6,289 bases of DNA from the NCBI GenBank assembly GCA_003510215.1, contig DOKQ01000018.1, positions 1 to 6,289 on the forward strand, in the 5' to 3' direction. Positions 1 through 6,016 of this stretch are shown here, piece after piece. Each line of letters starts with the position of its first letter. Positions within the stretch are counted from its first letter, which is position 1. The position numbers and the translations under genes are program-made. The notes under the pieces were generated by a model that did no database searches, was not told where the DNA came from, and saw nothing but the letters and a program-made list of their open reading frames with translations. This DNA comes from Erysipelotrichaceae bacterium. GTDB lineage: Bacteria > Bacillota_I > Bacilli_A > Erysipelotrichales > Erysipelotrichaceae.

Positions 1-2141
1 AGCATCGCCCATCCATTCATATCGAAGATATTCAGGATCTGATTGAAAAAACATTGTTAAGGTTGGGCTATCAGGAGGTTTATGAGTCCTTTAGTACCTA
101 TCGTAGATTACGAAGAGATTCTAGAAGTGTCTTTCTTTCCAAGCAGCATAAGTTCCTTAAGGCATTGGAACAGATCTCTTCCAAGGAAGCCAGTGATAAT
201 GATATAAAGCGGGAAAATGCCAATATTGATGGCAATAGTTCCATGGGGTTAATGCTCCAATATGGGTCCACCGTAGCCAAGGAATATGCAAAGGCGTACC
301 TTTTATCTTCCAAAGCAGCAGCGGCCCACGATGAAGGTCGCATTCATATTCATGACATGGATTTTCTTCCCATGGGAACCACCACCTGCTGTCAGATTGA
401 TTTGAAAAAACTCTTTGAACATGGGTTTAGCACAGGTCATGGCCATCTCCGTACACCTAACGATATAACGACTTACGGTGCTTTAGCAGCTATTGCGATT
501 CAGTCCAATCAGAATGATCAGCATGGTGGGCAAAGTATTCCTGCTTTTGATTATTATATGGCCGATGGAGTAATCAAAACATTTAAAAAAGAATTCACGA
601 ATCGACTGCATGAGTATCAGCAACTCCTACATGCGGATGAGTCCATCATAGCTCTTCTGATCACAAACATTCAATCGTTGACTTCTCTTGACGTAACTTC
701 GTTTCTTGAAGAAGTTAAACAGAGATATCCAGAGTCTTATCACCTGGTCTATTCTGCCTATGCGAAGGCATATGAGAAAACGGAGGAAAAGACCTATCAG
801 ACGATGGAAGCCTTTATCCACAATCTCAATACCATGCATTCACGTGCAGGAGCACAGGTACCCTTCAGTTCAATCAACTTTGGAACAGATATATCCCCTG
901 CAGGTCGCATGGTCATTAAAAACTATTTGCTTGCCCTAGACAAAGGATTAGGCAAAGGAGAAACACCCATCTTCCCGATTTCAATCTTTAAGGTTAAGGA
1001 AGGTGTAAATGTCCTTCCTGAAGATCCCAACGCTGATTTGTTTGAACTTGCTTGCAAAGTATCGGCCAAACGACTCTTCCCAAACTTCTCCTTTTTGGAT
1101 GCACCTTTCAACTTACAGTATTACAAAAAAGATGACTATAACAGCGAAGTGACCTACATGGGGTGTCGTACCCGTGTCATTTCCAATATAGTGGACTCAA
1201 ATAAGGAGGTAGTGACTGGTCGAGGCAATCTTTCCTTTACTTCTATAAACCTACCTCGAATTGCACTCAAGTATGGCAAAGCCTTACAAGAAAACCCTTC
1301 TCTGGATGGTTTCTATCAGGAATTATCTGAAACGATGGACTTAATTAAAGATCAGCTGCTTGACCGTTTTAATGATCAATGTCGAAAATCCGTTGTCAAC
1401 TTCCCTTTTCTTCTTGGTCAAGGCATATGGATGGATTCTGATTCATTAAAGCGTAAGGACAATCTAAAAAAAGTATTAAAACATGGAACCCTAAGTATTG
1501 GATTTATTGGTTTAGCCGAAGCACTAGTCGCTTTAATCGGTGAACATCATGGTCAAAGTGAGCAAGCTCAAACACTTGGATTAGACATTATTTCATTTAT
1601 CCGAAGCCGGGTAGATACATACGCAAAAGAAACAGAGTTAAACTTCTCATTAATTGCCACACCGGCAGAAGGACTGGCAGGTCGGTTTGTTTCAATGGAT
1701 CAGGCTATCTTCGGTAAAATCTTGGGTGTTACAGATAAGTCATATTACACCAATTCATTTCATATTCCGGTTGGATATGCCATTCCGGCTCGTAAAAAGA
1801 TTGCTCTTGAATCACCTTATCATGCATTGACAAATGCGGGTCACATCACCTATGTTGAGTTGGATGGAGATACCAGCCAGAACATCACGGCACTTAAGCA
1901 GATTGTCCTCATGATGAAAGAGGCGGGTATTGGCTATGGAGCTATCAACCATCCGGTAGACCGGGATCCTATCTGTGGATTTACTGGTATCATTCACGAT
2001 GTTTGCCCAAAATGTCAGCGTGAAGAAGGCAATGTTCCCTTTGAGCGCATTCGACGTATTACCGGATATCTGGTCGGGACCGTAGATCGATTTAACAATG
2101 CCAAGAAGTCGGAAGTCTATGACCGGGTGGTCCACCGATGA
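1..2141 (+). CDS. nrdD: Anaerobic (class III) ribonucleoside-triphosphate reductase, 5' end missing
   Basis: Reduces ribonucleoside triphosphates to deoxynucleotides without oxygen, using a glycyl radical made by NrdG. The frame is open from the left edge (first whole codon at 3), so the true start lies outside; the TTG at 54 is only an internal codon. The first 40 or so residues (HRPSIHIEDIQDLIEKTL onwards) look like the end of the regulatory ATP-cone, so most of that domain is cut off. Seen further on: the NIDGNSSMG block near 219-245, a TTTCCQ motif with Cys codons at 387 and 390, the Cys of MGCRTRV at 1164 (probable thiyl-radical residue), a C-terminal zinc-site-like segment (DPIC...CPKC, about 1965-2015), and RRITGYL with the likely radical glycine at 2064-2066. 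About 712 residues are present, and the C-terminus ends normally. The 4-bp overlap with nrdG implies coupled translation. Family assignment is very secure; cysteine roles are by analogy with known class III enzymes. Confidence 0.97.
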   Translation, partial: HRPSIHIEDIQDLIEKTLLRLGYQEVYESFSTYRRLRRDSRSVFLSKQHKFLKALEQISSKEASDNDIKRENANIDGNSSMGLMLQYGSTVAKEYAKAYLLSSKAAAAHDEGRIHIHDMDFLPMGTTTCCQIDLKKLFEHGFSTGHGHLRTPNDITTYGALAAIAIQSNQNDQHGGQSIPAFDYYMADGVIKTFKKEFTNRLHEYQQLLHADESIIALLITNIQSLTSLDVTSFLEEVKQRYPESYHLVYSAYAKAYEKTEEKTYQTMEAFIHNLNTMHSRAGAQVPFSSINFGTDISPAGRMVIKNYLLALDKGLGKGETPIFPISIFKVKEGVNVLPEDPNADLFELACKVSAKRLFPNFSFLDAPFNLQYYKKDDYNSEVTYMGCRTRVISNIVDSNKEVVTGRGNLSFTSINLPRIALKYGKALQENPSLDGFYQELSETMDLIKDQLLDRFNDQCRKSVVNFPFLLGQGIWMDSDSLKRKDNLKKVLKHGTLSIGFIGLAEALVALIGEHHGQSEQAQTLGLDIISFIRSRVDTYAKETELNFSLIATPAEGLAGRFVSMDQAIFGKILGVTDKSYYTNSFHIPVGYAIPARKKIALESPYHALTNAGHITYVELDGDTSQNITALKQIVLMMKEAGIGYGAINHPVDRDPICGFTGIIHDVCPKCQREEGNVPFERIRRITGYLVGTVDRFNNAKKSEVYDRVVHR

Positions 2142-2593
2142 TTAATTTAAGTGCACCACTCGAGTTTGATAGTATTGTAAACGGTGAAGGTCTGCGAACT
2201 GTCATTTGGACACAGGGTTGTCTGCACAATTGCGATGGATGCCATAATCCCACCACCCACTCGCTTCAACCCAAATATATGATGAGCATCGACGAGGTAG
2301 TAAAACAGATCGATGACTCCAACTGGTATCACATTACCTTTAGTGGTGGTGATCCGATGCTTCAACCACAGGCCTGTGCCAGAATTGCCCGGCACATCAA
2401 AAAGCATGGTGGGACGGTTTGGTGTTATACTGGCTATACTTTGAACCAGCTGAAATTAAAAACAAATCCCGCAATGAAGGAATTCCTTAGTTATGTGGAT
2501 GTATTGGTGGATGGGCCCTATATTGAATCATGCAAAACTTACAGTCATTTCCGTGGATCATCCAATCAAAAGATTCTTTATCTAGCCAAGTGA
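2138..2593 (+). CDS. nrdG: Anaerobic ribonucleotide reductase activating protein (radical SAM)
   Basis: Radical SAM activase that cleaves S-adenosylmethionine at a 4Fe-4S cluster and abstracts hydrogen from the C-terminal glycine of NrdD. The cluster motif CxxxCxxC is intact (C28, C32, C35 in GCLHNCDGCHNP), and FSGGDP (68-73) matches the SAM-binding GGE-type motif, here with Asp. VDVLVDGPYI near 120-129 is typical of the family. At 151 residues it has the usual short length and lacks the extra ferredoxin-like clusters of longer glycyl-radical activases. The ATG overlaps the nrdD stop (ATGA), with a GGGTGG sequence at 2125-2130, seven bases upstream, as a likely ribosome binding site inside nrdD. 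Co-transcribed with nrdD and followed directly by a terminator. Confidence 0.96.
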   Translation: MINLSAPLEFDSIVNGEGLRTVIWTQGCLHNCDGCHNPTTHSLQPKYMMSIDEVVKQIDDSNWYHITFSGGDPMLQPQACARIARHIKKHGGTVWCYTGYTLNQLKLKTNPAMKEFLSYVDVLVDGPYIESCKTYSHFRGSSNQKILYLAK

Positions 2594-2622
2594 AAGCCCG
2601 AGTTGTACTCGGGCTTGTTTTA
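2594..2622 (+). terminator. Intrinsic terminator of nrdDG
   Basis: A perfect stem AAGCCCGAG / CTCGGGCTT (2594-2602 with 2608-2616; one more T-A pair can close the loop) is followed on the + strand by GTTTTATTTA. It begins at the nrdG stop codon. It lies between two convergent genes and could also stop transcripts of the AIM24-family gene, but on the - strand the stem is followed by only TTTC, so it is weaker that way. Confidence 0.88.
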
Positions 2623-3306
2623 TTTACTTGAAGGTGTTGGCAGATATCGTTGAATGGTCTTGGCAAATCCGGCAATCGGATGAGTTTGCAGAACCACTTT
2701 CCCCGGGCCGCTCAGTGTGGTAACAAAGACTCCTTCACCACCAAAGAGCATGTTCTTGACACCTGGAACCGATGTTATTTCCATAGACACCGTTTCTTCC
2801 ATCATCGCTACATGTCCGGTACCAACCACCAGTTTCTCCCCAGCGGCAAGTTGGTATTCGGCTGCGTGTCCATCAACTTCGATGAAAGCTGTGCCGCTTC
2901 CGGATAGTTTCTGCATGATAAAACCTTCTCCGCCAAAAAGCCCTGTTCCAAACTTCTTTTGGAAATGGATTGAGATATCGACGGAAGATGTTGCTGCAAG
3001 AAATCCTGATTTCTGCACAATCACTGATCGTGACGGATGAATATCAATCGGAATGATTGATCCTGGAAATGAGGAAGCAAAGGCAATCATTCCTTCCTTG
3101 CCTTGTGCTGTATATCGATTTAAAAATAAGTTTTCGCCGGAAAGCATACGCCCAAACATCTTTCCAAGTCCTCCACCTGAGGTGGTTTCCATTTTGATGT
3201 GATCGCTCATCCAGCTCATAGAACCGCTTTCGGTAATCATGGTTTCGTTTGCATCCAGGGTGCAGACGACTGCAGGTAAAGGTGTTCCGATTATTTCGTA
3301 CTTCAT
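2620..3306 (-). CDS. AIM24 / TIGR00266 family protein
   Basis: Encodes 228 residues recognisable as the AIM24 (TIGR00266) family, a widespread group of soluble beta-sandwich proteins without an established biochemical role in bacteria. The sequence is glycine-rich, with no signal peptide or membrane helix, so it should be cytoplasmic. An internal repeat is visible: LFGGEGFIMQKLSGSG at 123-138 and LFGGEGVFVTTLSGPG at 187-202, with a degenerate third copy around MLSGENLFLNRY (54-65), consistent with repeated beta-units. An in-frame ATG at 3321 exists, but GGAGGAG lies between it and the ATG at 3306, with ideal spacing to 3306; the protein then begins MKYEIIG, which suits the family. It stands alone, convergent with nrdG, with a probable promoter just upstream. 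No function can be inferred from the neighbours. Confidence 0.9.
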   Translation of the reverse strand: MKYEIIGTPLPAVVCTLDANETMITESGSMSWMSDHIKMETTSGGGLGKMFGRMLSGENLFLNRYTAQGKEGMIAFASSFPGSIIPIDIHPSRSVIVQKSGFLAATSSVDISIHFQKKFGTGLFGGEGFIMQKLSGSGTAFIEVDGHAAEYQLAAGEKLVVGTGHVAMMEETVSMEITSVPGVKNMLFGGEGVFVTTLSGPGKVVLQTHPIAGFAKTIQRYLPTPSSK

Positions 3307-3312
3307 TGTATT

Positions 3313-3319
3313 CTCCTCC
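3313..3319 (-). promoter_or_regulatory. Ribosome binding site that sets the AIM24-family start
   Basis: On the - strand GGAGGAG ends six bases before the ATG at 3306. The alternative ATG at 3321 overlaps this site and would put it inside the coding sequence, so the shorter start is chosen. Confidence 0.8.
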
Positions 3320-3333
3320 ATATCATTGACTCT

Positions 3334-3363
3334 ATTCTACATTATTTTCCATACAAATGGAAA
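3334..3363 (-). promoter_or_regulatory. Possible promoter of the AIM24-family gene
   Basis: On the - strand a TTTCCA box (3358-3363, four of six matches to TTGACA) and a TAGAAT box (3334-3339, five of six to TATAAT) are separated by 18 bases. The start of transcription would fall near 3327, about 20 bases before the start codon. The -35 is weak and AT-rich sequence gives chance matches, so this is tentative. It sits immediately after the T-run that ends the putative small RNA. Confidence 0.4.
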
Positions 3364-3370
3364 AAAAGAC

Positions 3371-3402
3371 AAAAAAAAAGAATCAAGTGAAGAGATGATT
3401 CC
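3371..3402 (-). terminator. Hairpin plus nine-T tract, probable terminator of the small RNA
   Basis: On the - strand GAATCA (3401-3396) pairs with TGATTC (3385-3380) around a 10-base loop, a G-T pair can extend the stem, and TTTTTTTTT (3379-3371) follows directly. The stem is short and AT-rich, but the T-tract is excellent. The upstream arm is also part of a long-range 15-bp pairing, so the hairpin competes with another structure. Confidence 0.6.
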
Positions 3403-3554
3403 AACTACCAATGCTAAACAATATCTTAATCAAATATGTAAATTTAGTATGGGATGCAAGAATTCTTAACTCTAATCTTAACACGAAGAAACAAAACCAA
3501 ACATTAAAATCCAATCCATTCAGTCGTATTCTAACTACTTCGAATCATCTCTTC
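3371..3554 (-). ncRNA. Putative small non-coding RNA, about 180 nt, family unassigned (6S-like architecture)
   Basis: A strong promoter (3561-3588) places a transcription start near 3554, and a hairpin with nine T ends at 3371, giving an RNA of about 180 nt. No convincing reading frame with a ribosome binding site lies inside. The first bases, GTGAAGAGATGATTC (3556-3542), are perfectly complementary to GAATCATCTCTTCAC (3401-3387), so the ends can form a long closing stem. Inside, further pairing by eye is possible (CGACTG near 3526-3521 with TAGTTG near 3407-3402, and ATTTTAAT near 3510-3503 with ATTAAGAT near 3430-3423), leaving an internal bubble. Size, closed ends and central bubble resemble 6S RNA, which binds RNA polymerase as a promoter mimic. 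I recognise no diagnostic primary sequence, and a cis-acting leader of the AIM24-family gene is the main alternative. No SRP RNA, tmRNA or T-box motif was seen. Confidence 0.55.
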
Positions 3555-3556
3555 AC
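3387..3556. repeat. Perfect 15-bp inverted repeat with 140-bp spacer
   Basis: GTGAAGAGATGATTC at 3387-3401 and its exact reverse complement at 3542-3556. The outer arm coincides with the predicted 5' end of a transcript and the inner arm abuts its terminator, so it is best read as the closing helix of an RNA. No flanking target-site duplication was seen that would suggest a mobile element. Confidence 0.85.
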
Positions 3557-3560
3557 CTGT

Positions 3561-3588
3561 ATTATAGCATATATTTCTAAAATGACAA
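3561..3588 (-). promoter_or_regulatory. Strong extended -10 sigma-A-type promoter of the small RNA
   Basis: On the - strand TTGTCA (3588-3583, five of six to consensus) is followed after 16 bases by a perfect TATAAT (3566-3561), itself preceded by TGC, the extended -10 element. The start is expected at about 3552-3556, exactly where the 15-base closing arm begins. It is the best promoter match in the window, and no protein gene starts near it. Confidence 0.75.
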
Positions 3589-3591
3589 CGC

Positions 3592-3612
3592 TTACACACG
3601 AAATGTGTGTGA
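3592..3612. promoter_or_regulatory. Dyad upstream of the small-RNA promoter, possible operator
   Basis: TTACACAC (3592-3599) and GTGTGTGA (3605-3612) flank GAAAT, with seven of eight positions symmetric (the other a possible G-T pair). It lies just upstream of the -35 box, centred near -48 from the predicted start, where activators often bind. No T-tract follows on either strand, so a terminator is unlikely. No regulator can be named. Confidence 0.35.
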
Positions 3613-3622
3613 AATCGTATCA

Positions 3623-3653
3623 AGAAAGCAACAGATTTTCTCCGTTGCTTTCT
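3623..3653 (-). terminator. Terminator of the amino acid ABC operon
   Basis: AGAAAGCAAC (3623-3632) and GTTGCTTTCT (3644-3653) form a perfect 10-bp stem around an 11-base loop that can itself make three further pairs. It begins three bases after the ATPase stop codon on the - strand. The T-rich end of the stem (TTTCTT) replaces a clean T-tract, so termination may be incomplete. Confidence 0.7.
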
Positions 3654-3655
3654 AT

Positions 3656-4387
3656 TTATATATCTAATATTTTGCTTAAAAATCGCTGAAGATTCGGATG
3701 AGTTGGGTGCTGAAGAACCTCATGAGTTATACCATACTCTGCAATATGCTGATCATCCACATACATCACATGTTCACAAGCAGCTTTCGCAAACGGCAGG
3801 TGGTGAGTAACAATGATAACCTGCATTTTAGCATCTATTAGCTCTTTAAGCATTAGGAGCACCTCGGCAGACAACTCAGGATCTAGGGCACTGGTTGGCT
3901 CATCGAGCAAAAGTAATGTTGGCTCAATGGCTACCGCTCGAATAATGGCAATTCGCTGCTGCTGGCCTCCAGAAAGCTGAGCAGGTACTTTATGCCGCTC
4001 CTCAAACAGACCAAAACGCTTCAAGAGAACTTCTGCCTTTTCGTTGGCATCCTTTTCACTCATACGAAAGGTTTGTACCAAAGGCAATGTAATATTTTTA
4101 AGTGCTGAAAGGTGAGGAAACAATCCCTGACTTTGAAACACAAATCCAATTTTCTTACGATATTCCCGGAGTTGTTTTTCGGATTTGGCATCGACCCACT
4201 CGCCATCAATCGCAAAGCTACCTGAGGTCGCAGGGAGTAGTCCTCCCAATATCCGTAATAAGGTTGACTTTCCTTTGCCACTGGGACCAATAATGGCCAA
4301 TGAAGAAAACTCATAAACTCCCGATACATTTTCAAGGACGACTTGTGAATCAAAATGCTTGCTTAAATCCAATATTTCAAGTTTCAT
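3656..4387 (-). CDS. Amino acid ABC transporter, ATP-binding protein (GlnQ/HisP type)
   Basis: Cytoplasmic ATPase (243 residues) that powers the importer encoded by the two upstream genes. All the expected motifs are present: Walker A GPSGKGKST (34-42, with Lys where Ser is commonest), Q-loop at Q85 (FVFQSQGLFPHLS), signature LSGGQQQR (138-145), Walker B LLLLDEPTSALDPE (158-171) and the switch histidine H195 in VTHH. The length is usual for the polar amino acid subfamily. An in-frame ATG at 4405 is possible, but an AAAGGA ribosome binding site lies between it and the ATG at 4387, so 4387 is preferred; the protein then begins MKLEILDLSKHF, as in relatives. It overlaps the permease gene by 11 bp, is last in the operon and is followed by a terminator. 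The exact amino acid cannot be told from the ATPase. Confidence 0.95.
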   Translation of the reverse strand: MKLEILDLSKHFDSQVVLENVSGVYEFSSLAIIGPSGKGKSTLLRILGGLLPATSGSFAIDGEWVDAKSEKQLREYRKKIGFVFQSQGLFPHLSALKNITLPLVQTFRMSEKDANEKAEVLLKRFGLFEERHKVPAQLSGGQQQRIAIIRAVAIEPTLLLLDEPTSALDPELSAEVLLMLKELIDAKMQVIIVTHHLPFAKAACEHVMYVDDQHIAEYGITHEVLQHPTHPNLQRFLSKILDI

Positions 4388-5120
4388 ATTGATTCTTCCT
4401 TTCAAGATAACGCGACAACATGGAAATCGGGAATGTTAGCATCAAGTAAAGAACAGCCAAAACTAAATAACTGGTAAAATAGGTGGCGTAATTAGTTGCG
4501 GTTATCTCCTTGGTTACCTGCATAAGTTCAATGATGGCAATGGTTGATAAAAGAGATGAGTCTTTAATCACACTGGCAAACTGACCTGCGATGGCCGGGA
4601 TGATCCGAACAATAAGCTGCGGAATGATAATGAGACGAATGGTCTGCCAGCGGTTTAATCCAATGGCTTTGGCAATTTCATTTTGCTTACTTTCGATCGA
4701 GTTGATTCCTCCCCGAATGATTTCACTGATATATGCAGCTTCAAAAATGGAGAGAATCATGACACCCGCAACGATGCGATTACTTACTCCCCAAGCGGTT
4801 CCAATAATATAGTAAAAGAAGATAATCTGTACCAGAAGTGGTGTTCCACGGATGATTTCAACATAGGCACTGGACAAATCCTTGAAGAAAAACCAGTTGC
4901 TTCGTCTGGCTATGGCAATGATGGATCCGATAAGAAGTGATAAAACCATCGCAAAAACACTGATTTGAATTGTCATTATAAATCCCTGATAAAATCGCAC
5001 TCGATAATCGATTAATCGGGTAAAGTCAAAGTTGACTGCCGCTTTCTGCGCAGATAATCCGAAGAACAGGAACAGCGCAATGGCTACTAAAAGCCATGAT
5101 AAGATTTTTTTAGCGCTCAT
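4377..5120 (-). CDS. Amino acid ABC transporter, permease protein (HisM/GlnP family)
   Basis: Membrane subunit of the importer, 247 residues. A hydrophobic N-terminal helix (about 7-22) precedes the usual permease core, with membrane segments near 47-70, 95-110, 115-133, 165-185 and 213-236. VEIIRGTPLLVQIIFFYY (87-104) is characteristic of polar amino acid permeases. The cytoplasmic EAA loop that docks on the ATPase is at about 149-167 (EIAKAIGLNRWQTIRLIIIP). Only one permease gene is present, so it probably acts as a homodimer. The start codon shares one base with the stop of the binding-protein gene (TGATG), and I see no good ribosome binding site before it, which suggests translation by re-initiation after the upstream gene. 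Its 3' end overlaps the ATPase start by 11 bp. Confidence 0.95.
   Translation of the reverse strand: MSAKKILSWLLVAIALFLFFGLSAQKAAVNFDFTRLIDYRVRFYQGFIMTIQISVFAMVLSLLIGSIIAIARRSNWFFFKDLSSAYVEIIRGTPLLVQIIFFYYIIGTAWGVSNRIVAGVMILSIFEAAYISEIIRGGINSIESKQNEIAKAIGLNRWQTIRLIIIPQLIVRIIPAIAGQFASVIKDSSLLSTIAIIELMQVTKEITATNYATYFTSYLVLAVLYLMLTFPISMLSRYLERKNQYET
4397..4401 (-). promoter_or_regulatory. Ribosome binding site that sets the ATPase start
   Basis: AAGGA on the - strand, inside the 3' end of the permease gene, nine bases before the ATG at 4387. It overlaps codons that would follow the alternative ATG at 4405, so it argues for the shorter protein. Confidence 0.65.
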
Positions 5121-5902
5121 CAGTCAAAGAAGAACGTAAATCCAAGCTGATCAAACATTTCTTTTTCTTCTTTTAAGAACTGCTCAACGATGGCTTCAAA
5201 CCCTTTTTTTGCAATAAAGTCTGCCAAAAACTCATTGAACTGTGATGTCAGATCACTTCCCTTTTTAAATGCGGCTCCCCATCCTTCGACTTGCTGGTTT
5301 TCAATAAATAAGGCTCGAGTTGTGGCACTGTTTGCCTGATAGTTACGGACGATAGTCAGCTGATCATAGATGAATGCATCTGCCCGACCATTGATTACCT
5401 CAGCAATTGCAGCACTTTCATCATCCAGCCGCAGTACGGAAGCCAATGGAAAGTTAGTTGTTACATAGGTGTCCCCTGTACTCCCCGTCTTTACGGCAAT
5501 GGTACGGGCAGAATCATTCAGATCTTTTGAAGTTTCTACTGGACTATCTTTGTAAACCAGAAAAGCAAGATAGGCTTTTGCATATGGATTGGAAAAGTCC
5601 ACACTTTCCCGACGTGTCTCAGTAATCGTCATCGATGAGATAACCATGTCAACTTTATCAGTCTGTAGCGCTGGTATCAATCCCGTCCAGTTGATATTTT
5701 CAATCACAACTTCTTTGCCAATATACTCCCCAAAGGCTTTAGCGATTTCCACGCTGACTCCCATGGGATTTCCCTGGTTATCTGTTGTTTCAAATGGTGG
5801 ATAAGCCAGTTCCATACCAACCTTTAACACATTCTCATTGGATGGTGTACATCCACTTAGCACAAATAATGTGCTCAAACATATCACGATAAATTTTTTC
5901 AT
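5120..5902 (-). CDS. Amino acid ABC transporter, substrate-binding lipoprotein (SBP_bac_3 family)
   Basis: Extracellular receptor of the importer, 260 residues, tethered to the outer face of the membrane. A lysine start, hydrophobic stretch and lipobox LSGC put the lipid-modified cysteine at C18. The mature part is a family 3 solute-binding protein: YPPF (34-37), INWTGLIPAL (70-79), MTITETRRESVDFSNPY (91-107, with the Arg that normally binds the substrate carboxylate), KTGSTG (138-143) and DAFIYD (175-180, acidic residue for the amino group). This supports a polar amino acid ligand but not which one. A GTG at 5911 is in frame, but it lies within the sequence GAGGGTGA, which is the ribosome binding site for the ATG at 5902; the latter gives a normal signal peptide. 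First gene of the operon, with a probable promoter directly upstream. Confidence 0.95.
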   Translation of the reverse strand: MKKFIVICLSTLFVLSGCTPSNENVLKVGMELAYPPFETTDNQGNPMGVSVEIAKAFGEYIGKEVVIENINWTGLIPALQTDKVDMVISSMTITETRRESVDFSNPYAKAYLAFLVYKDSPVETSKDLNDSARTIAVKTGSTGDTYVTTNFPLASVLRLDDESAAIAEVINGRADAFIYDQLTIVRNYQANSATTRALFIENQQVEGWGAAFKKGSDLTSQFNEFLADFIAKKGFEAIVEQFLKEEKEMFDQLGFTFFFD

Positions 5903-5907
5903 ATCAT

Positions 5908-5915
5908 TCACCCTC
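5908..5915 (-). promoter_or_regulatory. Ribosome binding site that sets the binding-protein start
   Basis: GAGGGTGA on the - strand ends five bases before the ATG at 5902. The alternative GTG start at 5911 lies inside it. Confidence 0.7.
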
Positions 5916-5923
5916 TTTTAATA

Positions 5924-5953
5924 ACTTTAGATGGTTTTACCCAATGTTGTCAA
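5924..5953 (-). promoter_or_regulatory. Probable promoter of the amino acid ABC operon
   Basis: A perfect TTGACA (5953-5948 on the - strand) stands 18 bases before TAAAGT (5929-5924), four of six to TATAAT. The start would fall near 5917, leaving a very short leader of about 15 bases that begins almost at the ribosome binding site. The -10 is poor, so an activator may be needed or the real start may differ. No operator or riboswitch is recognisable in this short gap. Confidence 0.5.
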
Positions 5954-5967
5954 TCCTTTTTATAGTA

Positions 5968-5989
5968 AAGGTGCGTATTCACGCACCTT
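5968..5989 (-). terminator. Hairpin downstream of the peroxiredoxin gene, probable terminator
   Basis: AAGGTGCGT (5968-5976) and ACGCACCTT (5981-5989) form a perfect 9-bp stem with a four-base loop, 27 bases past the peroxiredoxin stop. On the - strand it is followed by TACTATAAAAAGG, not a good T-tract, so termination strength is uncertain. It separates the peroxiredoxin gene from the ABC promoter. Confidence 0.6.
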
Positions 5990-6016
5990 ATTGATCCATA
6001 ATTTATGATATATTTA

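Noticed and set aside
54..56. TTG as the start of nrdD
   Set aside because: The frame is open to the left edge and the upstream residues fit the end of an ATP-cone, so the gene starts outside the window.
98..2407. Several reading frames of 60-107 codons on the opposite strand of nrdD and nrdG
   Set aside because: Shadows of the real genes; no family resemblance and no ribosome binding sites.
3371..3554. T-box leader, SRP RNA or tmRNA
   Set aside because: No T-box GGTGG-type motif, no SRP domain IV motif and no encoded peptide tag were seen; the length also does not suit tmRNA.
3387..3556. A miniature transposable element with 15-bp terminal inverted repeats
   Set aside because: No target-site duplication is visible, and the arms match a transcript start and a terminator too exactly; one copy only in this window. 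A genome search for further copies would reopen it.
3239..3689. Small + strand reading frames in the gap
   Set aside because: AT-rich, low-complexity translations, no ribosome binding sites, and one overlaps the AIM24-family gene on the opposite strand.
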